From: AP-15 sp963772295
Lineage (GTDB): Bacteria > Pseudomonadota > Alphaproteobacteria > ATCC43930 > CGMCC-115725
Length of the DNA stretch: 64,000 bases
Direction: 5' to 3'
Assembly (NCBI GenBank): GCA_963772295.1
Contig: CAVYWO010000020.1
Coordinates: 434,001-498,000 of the forward strand
The notes under the pieces: model-generated
What the model saw: only the letters and a program-made list of their open reading frames with translations
Database searches by the model: none
What the model was told of the DNA's origin: nothing
Program-made: the position numbers and the translations under genes
Part shown: positions 41,373 to 50,699 of the stretch, piece after piece
Layout: the number at the start of each line of letters is the position of its first letter
Numbering within the stretch: the first letter of the stretch is position 1

Positions 41373-43640
41373 CTAGCCCGCTTCGGCTCCGATCAGCTGC
41401 TCGATGGTGATCGGAAAGCGCCGGACGCGAACCCCCGTTGCGTGCCACACGGCGTTGGCGATCGCCCCCGCGCTGCCGGTAATGGCAATCTCACCGACGC
41501 CTTTGATGCCCAGCGCGTTCACGTATGGGTCGGCCTCCTCGACCAGGATGGCCTCGAGCGACGGCACGTCGGCGTTCACCGGCACGTGGTATTCGGCGAG
41601 ATTGGCGTTCATCACCCGGCCTGACCGCGGATCCGGCATGGCCCGTTCGTGCAGCGCGAAGGACAGGCCCCAAATCATGCCGCCGTAGTACTGGCTGCGC
41701 ACGAGCCGCGGGTTGATGATGGTGCCGGCCGCGAAGGCGCCGACCAGGCGCGTCGCCCGGATCTGTCCCAGCTCCGGGTCCACCTTCACCTCGGCGAACA
41801 CCGCGCCGTGCGCGTACATGGCGTAGGGCTTCTCCGCGAACGGATCTCCGCCGGCGCTGCCGCGCCCCTCGATCTCGGCCACGCCGGCGCGGGCCAGGAT
41901 GTCGGCATAGCTCTCGCTCCGGCTCTCGTCGTCGCGCCGGATGAGCCGGCCGCCATCCGCCAGCACGCCGGCATTGCCGGCACCGAACAGCGGCGAGCGT
42001 TCGTCGCCCATCGCCAATTCCGCCAGCTTGGCGATCACGTCGGCGCCGGCGTCATAGATCGCCATGCCGGCGGTCGCGGTATGCGATGAACCGCCGGCAA
42101 TGCCCGCGTCCGGCAGGTCGGAGCTTCCGGCCCGGAACTCGAGTTGCTCGAGCTCGAGGCCGAGGCTGTCCGCGGCGATCTGCGCGAGTGCCGTCCAGGC
42201 ACCCTGGCCCATGTCCTGAGCGCCTAGCTCGACCAGGCCCGTCCCGTCGCGGCGCAGGACGGCCCTGGCCTGACCCTGAAACATGATGGCCGGGAAGGTC
42301 GCGGTGCCGAGACCCCAGCCGACCAGCAGCCCGTTCTCGTCGCGCATCTGTCGCGGCGCCGGCGGACGCCCCTGCCAGCGAAAGCTCGCGGCGCCCTGCG
42401 CGTAGCACTCCCGCAACGCCTTCGAGGAGAACGGCTTGCCGGAGATCGGCTCGACCTCGGCGTAATTCCTCAACCGGAACTCCAGCGGGTCGATGCCGAT
42501 CGCCTGCGCCATCTCATCGATCGCGCTCTCCAATGCGATGCTGCCGCTCGCCTCTCCGGGCGCGCGCATGAAGATTGGAGTTCCCGTGTCCAGCCGCACC
42601 GCCTCGGCGGTCGTCGCGATAGCAGGACTGGCGTAGAGCGTGTGGCTGACCTGGCCGGAGGGCTCGAAGAAATCGTCGAAGCTGCTCGTGGCCGTGCGCA
42701 CATGGTGGTGGATCGCCGTCAGTGCGCCCTGGCGGTCGGCGCCCAGGCGGAGCGTCTGGCGCGTCGGCGCACGATGGCCGACCGGGCCGTACATCTGTTC
42801 CCGGCGGAGCACCAGCTTCACCGGTCTTCCGACCAGGCGGGCGGCCAGGATGCCCAGGACTTGCGGTCCGGAAATCATGCCCTTGGAGCCGAACCCGCCG
42901 CCCAGGAACGGGCTGCGGATGAGGATGTTCTCCGGCGGGATCCCGAACAGCCCGGCAAGCCGCGCCTGTGCCCAGGCCAGGCCTTGGCTCGGCGTGTCGA
43001 CCGACAGGCGGTCACCGTTCCAGGCGGCCACGATGGCGTGCGGTTCCATGGCATTGTGGTACTGGGTAGGCGTCTCGTAGATCGCCTCGACCCGGTGTTC
43101 GGCTGCTGCCAGCCCGGCTTCGACATCGCCGTGACGCACCTCGGGCGGCGTGCCGACGCCGATTGCGGGCGGGATGAAGCTGTCGTTGCCGTCCAGCCCG
43201 ATCCGCGCCGGCTCCGCCTCATAGCGCGGCGACAGCAGCGCCGCGCCTTCCGTCGCCGCCTCCAATGTCTCGGCGATCACGACGGCGATCGGCTGACCGG
43301 CGTAGCGCACCCGGTCGTTCTGCAGCAGGTCGAGGCGGAACATGAAGGGGTCCGTCTTCGCGTCCGGATCCTGCGCCAGCGGCGGGCGGTTCGCTGGGGT
43401 CATCACCGCGACCACGCCGGGATGCGCCTTTGCCGCCGTCACCTCGAGGAAGGTCACCCGGCCGCGGGCGATGCTGCTGACCGCGAGGACGGCGTGCAGC
43501 ATGCCGGGCGGGTGGTTGTCCGCCGCGTAGCGGGCCTGGCCGGTGACCTTCAGGAGGCCGTCACGGCGCGTGAGGGGCTGGCCGATGCTAGCGCCGTGCC
43601 GGCGTTGCGGAACGATTGCTGTTTGTGCGATCTCAGACAT
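41373..43640 (-). CDS. Molybdenum hydroxylase, molybdopterin-binding subunit (PaoC/xanthine dehydrogenase-like)
   Basis: A 755-residue large subunit of the xanthine-oxidase family, which hydroxylates aldehydes or N-heterocycles. Motifs in order: LTRRDGLLKVTGQARYAADN near residue 23, YAGQPIAVVIAETLEAA, HNAMEPHAIVAAW near 190, SPFLGGGFGSKGMISGPQVL near 235, FMRAPGEASGSIALESAIDEMA near 345, GAQDMGQGAWTALAQIAADSLGL near 463 and KGVGEIAITGSAGAIANAVW near 720 (catalytic Glu in GVGE). ATG 43640 overlaps the end of the FAD subunit by 8 bp. The set matches the PaoABC aldehyde oxidoreductase arrangement. Confidence 0.92.
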   Translation of the reverse strand: MSEIAQTAIVPQRRHGASIGQPLTRRDGLLKVTGQARYAADNHPPGMLHAVLAVSSIARGRVTFLEVTAAKAHPGVVAVMTPANRPPLAQDPDAKTDPFMFRLDLLQNDRVRYAGQPIAVVIAETLEAATEGAALLSPRYEAEPARIGLDGNDSFIPPAIGVGTPPEVRHGDVEAGLAAAEHRVEAIYETPTQYHNAMEPHAIVAAWNGDRLSVDTPSQGLAWAQARLAGLFGIPPENILIRSPFLGGGFGSKGMISGPQVLGILAARLVGRPVKLVLRREQMYGPVGHRAPTRQTLRLGADRQGALTAIHHHVRTATSSFDDFFEPSGQVSHTLYASPAIATTAEAVRLDTGTPIFMRAPGEASGSIALESAIDEMAQAIGIDPLEFRLRNYAEVEPISGKPFSSKALRECYAQGAASFRWQGRPPAPRQMRDENGLLVGWGLGTATFPAIMFQGQARAVLRRDGTGLVELGAQDMGQGAWTALAQIAADSLGLELEQLEFRAGSSDLPDAGIAGGSSHTATAGMAIYDAGADVIAKLAELAMGDERSPLFGAGNAGVLADGGRLIRRDDESRSESYADILARAGVAEIEGRGSAGGDPFAEKPYAMYAHGAVFAEVKVDPELGQIRATRLVGAFAAGTIINPRLVRSQYYGGMIWGLSFALHERAMPDPRSGRVMNANLAEYHVPVNADVPSLEAILVEEADPYVNALGIKGVGEIAITGSAGAIANAVWHATGVRVRRFPITIEQLIGAEAG

Positions 43641-44690
43641 CAAGGGGGCCTCCGGGAATAGGTGCGAAGGGAGAGGCCGGGAGGGCGGGCACGCGCTCGG
43701 GTGTTCCGGCCGCAGCAAGGGCCAGCGCCCGCACCACGATCCGCCGCGCGAGCTCGATCTTGAAGGCGTTGTCGCCGGACGGACGCGCCTCCGCCAACGC
43801 CGTCTCGGCAGCCCGGCGGAAGCACTCCGAATTCGGGCGGGCGCCGGCCAGCGCCGCCTCTGCGGCTCGGGCACGCCACGGCTTTGCCGCCACGCCGCCC
43901 AGCGCCAGCCGCGCCTCGGCAATGATCCCGTCCTCGATGTTGAGGCAGGCTGCGGCGGACACCACGGCGAAGGCGTAGGAGGTGCGCTCGCGGAGCTTGA
44001 GGTAACGGGCGTGCGCTGCGAACCGCGCCGACGCGCCCGGTAAGCGAACGGCCACGACCAGTTCGCCCGGCGCCAGCACGCTCTCGCGCTCCGGCGCGGT
44101 GCCGGGCAGCAGGGGAATTCTTCCAGCGCCACCTCGCGCGGGCCCGCCTGCCCCTCGATTTCGACGACGGCATCCAGTGCCGCGAGCGGCACGCAGAAAT
44201 CGGACGGGTGCGTGGCGATGCAGGACTCACTCCAGCCCAGCACGGCGTGCCGGCGATTCTCGCCGCCACGCGCGTCGCAGCCGGCGCCCGGCTCCCGCTT
44301 GTTGCAGGTACTCGCCGGGTCATAGAAATAGGCGCAGCGTGTGCGCTGCAGCAGGTTGCCGCCGACGGTCGCGGCATTGCGCAGCTGAGCGGAGGCGCCG
44401 GAGAGCAGCGCTTCGGCGACCGCCGGGAAGCGCTTGCCGACGGTCGGGTGATCGGCGAGGTCGGCGTTGCGCACGCGAGCGCCGATGCGCACCCCGCCAT
44501 CCGGCAGAGGCTCGATCCGGTCAAGTCCGGGAAGGCGATTGACATCGATCAGCCGCTTCGGGCTGACGATGCCGCCCTTCATCAGGTCAATGAGGTTGGT
44601 GCCGGCCGCCAGATAGGCGCTGCCGGGAACCGCGGCCGCCGCGACGGCCTCCGACACCGTGGCCGGCCGGACAAAGTCGAAGCGGTTCAT
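43633..44690 (-). pseudogene. Molybdenum hydroxylase FAD subunit (PaoB-like), frameshifted
   Basis: The first about 192 residues give a FAD_binding_5 domain: AYLAAGTNLIDLMKGGI, AQLRNAATVGGNLLQRTRCA and YFYDPASTCNKREPGAGC. The Cys-rich insert (CNKREPGAGC plus SESCIA) is the 4Fe-4S insert seen in PaoB. At about 44113 the frame breaks in a C run. The C-terminal half continues in another frame (SVLAPGELVVAVRLPGA ... PLDV, stop 43633). One missing C would restore it. This is either a recent inactivating mutation or a sequencing error. Confidence 0.85.
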
Positions 44691-45184
44691 GCTGCCTCCT
44701 TCCGGTCGGCCTGACCGAGGCTCCGCTGCGCGTCCAATACCGCTTCGGTGATGCCGCGATAGGCACCGCAGCGACAGAGATTGCCGCTCATGCCTTCGCG
44801 CACCCGCTCGGGATCATCCCCGGCTTGGCCTTCCTGGATCAGACCCACCGCGCTCATGATCTGGCCGGGTGTGCAGAAGCCGCATTGGAAGGCGTCATGG
44901 GCGATGAAGGCGGCCTGCACCGGATGGCAGGTTTCGCCCTGCGCCAACCCCTCGATGGTCAGCACCTCGGCGCCATCCAGGCTGACCGCCAGCGCCAGGC
45001 AGGAGTTGATGCGGCGCCCGTCGAGCAAGACCGTGCAGGCGCCGCACTGGCCCCGGTCGCACCCTTTCTTGGTACCGGTCAGGTCCAGGCGCTCGCGCAG
45101 CAGGTCCAGAAGGGTGACTCTCGGGTCGTCCAGTCCGATTGTCCGTCGCACACCATTGATGATGAGAGTGATCGGCCAGCTCAT
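44687..45184 (-). CDS. Molybdenum hydroxylase 2Fe-2S subunit
   Basis: A 165-residue small subunit. The plant-type ferredoxin domain has GTKKGCDRGQCGACTVLLDGRRINSCL near residue 36-62. The second 2Fe-2S domain has QCGFCTPGQIM near 100 and GNLCRCGAYRGI near 135. I chose ATG 45184 (MSWPITLIING), the usual start; the upstream extension is not family-like. Unlike PaoA it shows no twin-arginine signal, so the enzyme may be cytoplasmic. Its stop overlaps the FAD subunit start by four bases. Confidence 0.92.
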   Translation of the reverse strand: MSWPITLIINGVRRTIGLDDPRVTLLDLLRERLDLTGTKKGCDRGQCGACTVLLDGRRINSCLALAVSLDGAEVLTIEGLAQGETCHPVQAAFIAHDAFQCGFCTPGQIMSAVGLIQEGQAGDDPERVREGMSGNLCRCGAYRGITEAVLDAQRSLGQADRKEAA

Positions 45185-45268
45185 GCGGTGCTCCGATGAG
45201 AACTGTTTCGGTATGATTCGGCCCGCGCGAAGTATCCTTTCCGCGGACGGCACGGAGGTCTAAATATG

Positions 45269-45307
45269 GAGGCAGCCTCCGGTACAAAAATATGGAGGGA
45301 TCCTCCG
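45269..45307. promoter_or_regulatory. Tandem palindromic operator between the hydroxylase operon and TetR
   Basis: Two near-identical palindromes lie 22 bp apart, about two helical turns: ATGGAGGCAGCCTCC and ATGGAGGGATCCTCC. Each has GGAGG and CCTCC arms around a 3-base centre and an AT-rich lead (AAATATGGAGG, AAATATGGAGG). They lie between the divergent genes and fit a TetR-family binding site repressing both directions. Confidence 0.7.
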
Positions 45308-45333
45308 CTTACAAGGGCGTTCCGAGCGACCGA

Positions 45334-45969
45334 ATGACACATCAGCCGGCCATCACCAAAAAACGCAAGCCGCGTGCGGACGCCATCCGCAATCGCGAGC
45401 GTGTTCTGGAGGCGGCAAAGGCGGTGTTCAGCCAAGGCGGCCCGGAGGCGAGCCTGGAGGCCGTCGCGCGGCGTGCCGGCGTCGGGATCGGGACATTGTA
45501 TCGGCACTTCCCAACCAGGGAGGCCCTGTACGAGGCGGTCTACCGGCATGAGGTGGAGCAGCTTGTCGAGCTGGCCAAGCAGCTCGAGGCAGAGGCGTCT
45601 CCAGTCGAGGCGCTGCGCCGCTGGCTGCAGGCCGGCGTCGAATTCATGGCGACTAAGAAGGGCATGGCGGCGGCGCTCGCCATGGCCGCGCACGGTTCCT
45701 CCGAGCTCGTCGCCTATTCGCTCGACCGGCTGGGCAGAGCAGTAGGGGAACTGCTGCAGCGCGCGGTCGCAGCGGACGAAATTTGTGCCGATGTCGACCC
45801 CGAGGACCTGCTCCGTGCGCTGGTCGGCATGTGCTACGCCCACGACAGGCCCGGCTGGCAAGCCAAGGTGCTGCGCCTGATCGACATCTTCATCGATGGA
45901 CTACGCCGGTCGCGCGATCAGAGACACAATCGACAGGCCGGTGACCCTGCTCGAGCCCCGCAGCCCTGA
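45334..45969 (+). CDS. TetR/AcrR family transcriptional regulator
   Basis: About 211 residues. The N-terminal DNA-binding domain reads NRERVLEAAKAVFSQGGPEASLEAVARRAGVGIGTLYRHFPTREALYEAVY near 17-68, the standard TetR helix-turn-helix. The C-terminal ligand domain follows, ending DLLRALVGMCYAHDRPGWQAKVLRLIDIFIDGLRR. The frame opens at 45292, but that ATG lies inside the operator palindrome, so ATG 45334 is more likely. It is divergent from the molybdenum hydroxylase genes and probably their repressor. Its last about 190 bp recur at 58180. Confidence 0.9.
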   Translation: MTHQPAITKKRKPRADAIRNRERVLEAAKAVFSQGGPEASLEAVARRAGVGIGTLYRHFPTREALYEAVYRHEVEQLVELAKQLEAEASPVEALRRWLQAGVEFMATKKGMAAALAMAAHGSSELVAYSLDRLGRAVGELLQRAVAADEICADVDPEDLLRALVGMCYAHDRPGWQAKVLRLIDIFIDGLRRSRDQRHNRQAGDPARAPQP

Positions 45970-45982
45970 TGTCCGCTGTCCA
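45778..45982 (+). repeat. Duplicated segment (3' end of the TetR gene), copy 1
   Basis: From GAAATTTGTGCCGATGTCGA to the sequence GATGTCCGCTGTCCACC, this segment matches 58180-58384 with only a handful of mismatches. It covers the last about 63 codons and the stop of the TetR gene. Confidence 0.85.
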
Positions 45983-46075
45983 CCACTGCGGACCTTCATC
46001 ACCGCGCCAGCGGATAGTGGGATTAGCTGTCAAGCAGACATTCGCACCGGACTTCTGCGCATGATAATCTCAAGC

Positions 46076-49000
46076 TCACGCCAGGTGGTCGAGAAGCGCC
46101 TTGGCATCCTTCAGATCGGCGGTGTCGAACCCCTCGGTGAACCAGCCGTAGATCGGGGCGAGAAGATCGCGCGCCTCGGCGGGCTTGCCTTGGTCGCGCC
46201 ACAGCCGGGCGAGGCTGGTGGCGGCGCGCAATTCCCACGATTTCGCCTCTTGCGAACGGGCTCGCTCGATCGCCCGCCGATAGGAAACTTCCGCCCGATC
46301 CGGAGCGCTCGGGTTCCGCCGGAGGAGCAAATCGCCCATCACCCGATGGACTTCCGGCTCCCAATGGGCGTCGCTGCCCCTGCGCTCGAAGTGCACGACT
46401 GCGGCCTCGAGCGCCGTCAGGGCTTCATCGGTATTCCCTTGTTTTTCTAGGCATTCCGCAAATAGCACGTGCCACATACCCAGGGCTATCCGGATCCCTA
46501 TCCTCCGCAGCTCGGCCAGAGCGCTCCGGAAAGCTTCGATGCGATCGTCTGCGCATTGCCCCGTCACCCAAGCGTCGTGCCAGATTTCGAGCATCGAGCC
46601 CTGCGCGCAGTAGGACGCGAACCCATGCTCCCTGGCGACCGCCAGAAGCGCTGTGGTCCGCGCGGCCATCAGCTCGGGTTCCCTCCGCTGGATCCTGAGC
46701 ACAGCCTCGCACCACAAAGCGGGGCACAGGCTGAACGGATAAGCCACCGTCTGGGCCATCGAGAGGACGGCGAGCGCCCGCTCAGACGCGCACTCGGGAT
46801 AGCCGAGGTACCACAAGGCCAACGACTCAAACTGCAGGGCGCTGATGGCCGGGTCCACCATCCCAATCTTTGACCCGCGGTGGCGCTCCGGGTCGTACAG
46901 GACCCGCACCCGAGCGGCGTAAGACGGGACGCTCGAGTATCGTCCGGACCAGTAGCAAGTGACGCACGCGGCGTTTTCGGCGAGCAAACGGAACTCGTCG
47001 GTCCCGAGCTTTGCCGCAAGGTTGAAAAGCTCCCGGGAAAACGCCGACGCGGTCTCCATATCTGATCGAACCGAGTAATAGGTCCACAACCCCACAAGGC
47101 TGCGAAAGAGCTCGGGGGTGTCGCCGGCGCCCGCACACAACTCGTTGGCTCGGGTGTAGGCGGCCTGCGCCTCGACAGATGCCCACCCTTGTGTGGCAAT
47201 AAGCGGGGCGCCGAGCGCGAGGCGGAAGTCGATCTCCCGCGAGATCCGCTCGGACGATTCGGGGAGCGCGGCGATCAGCTCGAGGCCCTTGGTCAAATCG
47301 GCGATCGCATCGGCGTTGGCCGAGGCGGCCATCGCCCGCTCCGCGGCGCGGCGATAATAAGCGATGGCGGGAGCGGGGAGCCCGGCGGCGGCGTAGTGGT
47401 ATGCGACCAGTTCCGGCTGGGTCTCGGCCACTTCCGGGAACTCGTCTTCGAGCGCCTGGGCGATATGGGCGTGGAGCGTTCGCCGGCGCTCGCGCAATAG
47501 GCTCGCATAGGCCGCCTCCTGCACCAGCGCATGCTTGAAGGTGTAGACCGCCTCCGGGGGTTCGCCGCGGCCGAACACCAGGTCCGCGCGGACCAGCCGG
47601 TCCAGAGCCTCCGTCAGCCGGTCATCGGGCTGCTGCGCCACGGCGCTGAGCAGGTGATAGGAGAACTCGCGGCCGATGGCGGCGCCGATCTGGGCGACCT
47701 CGCGTACCGGCGCCAGGCGGTCGAGCCGAGCCGTCAGCGAGTCGTGCAGCGTGGTCGGGATCGCCCGCGGCGGCAGCGCGCCATCGAGCGCGTAATGCCC
47801 GTCCTCCTCGCGCAGCAGGCCGCTTTCGATGATGGTCTTGGTCAGCTCCTCGAGGAACAGCGGCACGCCGTCGGTGCGGGCGAGGATCTGCTCGAGGATC
47901 TCGGCCGGCAATGCCTTGCCGCCGGCGGACCGCTCGACCAGGGTTGCGCCGTCGCGGCGGCCGAGGCGGGCGAGCGGCAGTGTGGTGACATATGCCTCGG
48001 CGGGCCAGGGCGGGGTGAACTCCGGCCGCGCGGTGACGAGGAGCAGCAACGGCAGCCGCGATGCCCGCGCCACGGTCAGGCTCAACAGCTCGAGCGAGGT
48101 CGGGTCGATCCAGTGCGCGTCCTCGAACAGCATCAGCACCGGCTGCCGCGCCGCCAGCCGCGCCATCTGCGCCAGCAGCGCTTCGAGCGTCTTCTCCCTG
48201 CGCCGCTGCGGCGTGAGGTCCGGGAGAGGGTATTTGTCGCCGGTCGGGACCGACATCCGGTCGGCGATGAACCCGATCTCCTCGGCGCCGGCGCTCGACC
48301 GGGCGAGCAGCGCTTCGAGCTTGGCCAGCCGCGCTTCCGGCATGTCCTCGCGGCTGAAGCCCGCGGCGTGCTCGAGCTGGGCAAGGAAGGGATGGAGCGC
48401 GCTCGCCTGATGGTGCGGCGAGCAGAAATAGCGCAGCCTCGTGTGTGGCTCGCCGCTCAGCCGCTCCAGCATCGCCTGCGCGAGGCGCGATTTGCCGATG
48501 CCGGGTTCGCCGATCAGCACCACCACCCGGCCCTCGCCGGTCTTGGCCTGTTGCCAGCGGCGCTGCAACAGCGCCAGCTCCTCGTCGCGGCCGACGAGCG
48601 CTGTGCCGGCCGTGCGCAGCGCCTCGAAGCGGCTCTCGGCGGCGCTCCCGCGCAGCACCCGCGACGCCGCCACGGGCGCGCCCAAGCCCTTGAGCTCGAC
48701 GGCACCGAGATCCGCGTACTCGAACAGACCGCCGGTCAGCCGCCGCGTGCCCGGCGCGATCACCACCGCGCCCGGCTCGGCCAATGCCTGCAGCCGCGCC
48801 GCGAGGTTGGGCGTCTCGCCCACCACCGCCTGCTCCTGCGACGCACCCTGGCCGATCAGATCGCCGACGACCACCAGCCCGGTGGCGATGCCGACCCGCA
48901 CCTGCAACCGCGCCGCCGCGACGGTGTCGACCCCCGGACGAACGCCCGCCTTTGCGGGCGCCCACGGATTTAATCCGTGGGCTGAAGGCCCACGTCCGGG

Positions 49001-49501
49001 GGCGGCCACCTTCTCGACCAGCTTCAATGCCGCGCGCACCGCGCGCTCGGCATCGTGCTCGTCGGCCCGCGGATAGCCGAAATAGGCCAGCACCCCGTCG
49101 CCCATGTACTTGGCGACAAACCCGCCGCCGCGCCCGATCACCTTGGCAACGCAACGGTGATAGGCGCCGATGACCTCACGCAGATCCTCGGGATCGAGCC
49201 GCGCCGACAATGCCGTCGAGCCGACGAGATCGCAGAACATCACCGTCAGCTGCCGCCGCTCGGCCTCGGCTGGTGCCGGAGCATCGCCGGACGCCGGCGT
49301 CACCCTCGCGGCGGGCACCGCGGCGCCGAGCGCGGCAATCGCGGCGAGGAGCTTGCGGCGGTGGCCTCCGAGCACCACGCCAAGATCCTTGAGATCCTCC
49401 GCCGTCAGCTTCGGCAGTGCATCCCAATCGATCTCGTTGTCGCGGAAGGCCGGCATATAGCGCTCAAGGCCCAAACCCTGTAGCCATCCTGCTACGTCCA
49501 T
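46076..49501 (-). CDS. SAM-adenylate cyclase-AAA ATPase-TPR signalling protein
   Basis: About 1141 residues. Residues 1-60 are a SAM domain (DVAGWLQGLGLERYMPAFRDNEIDWDALPKLTAEDLKDLGV). Residues about 82-290 are a class III cyclase domain (MFCDLVGSTALSARLDPEDL; FVAKYMGDGVLAYFGYP; ATGLVVVGDLIG; GETPNLAARLQALAEPG). Residues about 305-600 are an AAA/NACHT-like ATPase with Walker A GEPGIGKSRL and Walker B PVLMLFEDAHW. The rest is TPR-like helical repeats. I chose ATG 49501 over GTG 49531. A 24-residue palindromic insert interrupts the cyclase domain at about residues 167-190. Output (cAMP) is inferred from the family. Confidence 0.9.
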   Translation of the reverse strand: MDVAGWLQGLGLERYMPAFRDNEIDWDALPKLTAEDLKDLGVVLGGHRRKLLAAIAALGAAVPAARVTPASGDAPAPAEAERRQLTVMFCDLVGSTALSARLDPEDLREVIGAYHRCVAKVIGRGGGFVAKYMGDGVLAYFGYPRADEHDAERAVRAALKLVEKVAAPGRGPSAHGLNPWAPAKAGVRPGVDTVAAARLQVRVGIATGLVVVGDLIGQGASQEQAVVGETPNLAARLQALAEPGAVVIAPGTRRLTGGLFEYADLGAVELKGLGAPVAASRVLRGSAAESRFEALRTAGTALVGRDEELALLQRRWQQAKTGEGRVVVLIGEPGIGKSRLAQAMLERLSGEPHTRLRYFCSPHHQASALHPFLAQLEHAAGFSREDMPEARLAKLEALLARSSAGAEEIGFIADRMSVPTGDKYPLPDLTPQRRREKTLEALLAQMARLAARQPVLMLFEDAHWIDPTSLELLSLTVARASRLPLLLLVTARPEFTPPWPAEAYVTTLPLARLGRRDGATLVERSAGGKALPAEILEQILARTDGVPLFLEELTKTIIESGLLREEDGHYALDGALPPRAIPTTLHDSLTARLDRLAPVREVAQIGAAIGREFSYHLLSAVAQQPDDRLTEALDRLVRADLVFGRGEPPEAVYTFKHALVQEAAYASLLRERRRTLHAHIAQALEDEFPEVAETQPELVAYHYAAAGLPAPAIAYYRRAAERAMAASANADAIADLTKGLELIAALPESSERISREIDFRLALGAPLIATQGWASVEAQAAYTRANELCAGAGDTPELFRSLVGLWTYYSVRSDMETASAFSRELFNLAAKLGTDEFRLLAENAACVTCYWSGRYSSVPSYAARVRVLYDPERHRGSKIGMVDPAISALQFESLALWYLGYPECASERALAVLSMAQTVAYPFSLCPALWCEAVLRIQRREPELMAARTTALLAVAREHGFASYCAQGSMLEIWHDAWVTGQCADDRIEAFRSALAELRRIGIRIALGMWHVLFAECLEKQGNTDEALTALEAAVVHFERRGSDAHWEPEVHRVMGDLLLRRNPSAPDRAEVSYRRAIERARSQEAKSWELRAATSLARLWRDQGKPAEARDLLAPIYGWFTEGFDTADLKDAKALLDHLA
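48931..49002. repeat. 72-bp palindromic element inserted in frame in the cyclase gene
   Basis: A compound hairpin with outer arms CCCCCGGAC (48931) and GTCCGGGGG (48994-49002). Inner arms are GCCCGCCTTTGCGGGC and CCCACGGATTTAATCCGTGGG, followed by CTGAAGGCCCAC. It adds exactly 24 sense codons between the conserved KLVEKVAA and VAAARLQVRVG of the cyclase domain. The inner unit matches the element in the IS1380 remnant at 62075-62107. Confidence 0.8.
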
Positions 49502-49744
49502 ACGGTGATCCTCGGCTCCGAGGAGCGGCACCCCTCATGGACGACGATAGCAGTAAATGACCGCTTTTAAGCCACGGGCATCGCAGGCCGGGAAATCGGG
49601 AACGGCAGCTCACCACCCGGCGGAGCCATTCGCGGTCCGGCGAGACCATCGATCGCGTTCGACCCGAGTGAACGGCAGACTGGTCATAACGCACGGGGAT
49701 GGTAAGCTGGTCGCAGGCTCCTCGACCGTAAGAGTGAGGTTCGA

Positions 49745-50699
49745 ATGCCGCAGCCGCGTTCGGTGTTTGGATCGCTGGTGCTGATTGCCGTAGTCATCGC
49801 CGGCGGTGCCGCTGCCTTCGCCTACACGGCGGGATGGTTCTCGCCGCAGCGCCTCACGCCGAAGAAAATCGTGAATGCGCTGGCGCCGCCGACCGGCGCG
49901 GCGCTCGGCCATCGCCGGAACCATGCCAAAGGCATCTGCTTCACCGGCGTCTTCGAAGCGAACGGGGCCGGGGCGGCGCTCTCAAAGGCACAGGTTTTCA
50001 CCCGCGGCCGGTATCCTGCCCTCGGACGCTTCAATCTCGCCACGGCAGATGCGAACGCGCCGGATGCGACGGTCCGGGTGAGGGGCATCGGATTGCGGAT
50101 CTCGACGCCGGACGGGCAAGAATGGCGCAGCGCCATGATCGACCCGCCATTCTTTGCGGTCTCGACGCCGCGAGCCTTTTACGAGCTGTTGCTCGCCTCG
50201 AAGAGCAAAGACCCGAACGCGATGAAGACATTCGCCGGCGCGCTTCGTCTTCACCGACAGTGCCGGTACGGAGAATACGGTGCGATGGTCCCTGTTGCCG
50301 GCGGCGCGACCGGTCGCGGTCTCGCCCGCCGACCTCGCAAAGCGCGGCCCCGACTTCCTCGAACAAGAGATCGCCGAGCGGGTCCGCGGCGGGCCGTTGC
50401 GCTGGACCATGGTGGTTTATGTCGCCACTCCGGACGATCCCACCGCGGATCCGAGCAAGGCTTGGCCAAAAGATCGCCGTGCCGTTGAGGTCGGCACGCT
50501 GATTGTCCAGCAGATAGAAGCCGAGCGGGACGGTCCGTGCCGCGACATCAACTTCGATCCCGCCGTCCTACCCTCCGGCATGAGGACATCGGACGACCCG
50601 TTCCCGGCCGCCCGGTCGGCTGCCTATGCGAGGTCATACGACCTGCGCACGGCGGAGGCCAAGGACTATCCCCGAACGACAGCGGACGCCAAGCCATGA
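49745..50699 (+). pseudogene. Catalase-family peroxidase gene with internal deletion and frameshift
   Basis: The first frame (49745 on) has an N-terminal membrane helix (FGSLVLIAVVIAGGAAAFAY) followed by HRRNHAKGICFTGVFEANGA, FTRGRYPALGRFNLATADAN, VRVRGIGLRISTPDGQEWRS and FFAVSTPRAFYELLLASK, characteristic of periplasmic catalase-like peroxidases. At about 50235 it shifts. The other frame carries ARFVFTDSAGTENTVRWSLL, DFLEQEIAERVRGGPLRWTM and the C-terminus to 50699. The conserved stretch between KTFAG and RFVFTD is missing, so a deletion caused the shift. Its stop overlaps the cytochrome b561 start (ATGA). Confidence 0.78.

Noticed and set aside
45181..45861. 226-codon minus-strand frame opposite the TetR gene
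   Set aside because: A shadow of a clear TetR regulator on the plus strand.
47531..48973. 480-codon plus-strand frame opposite the cyclase-ATPase gene
   Set aside because: Gln/Arg/Leu-rich shadow without signatures.
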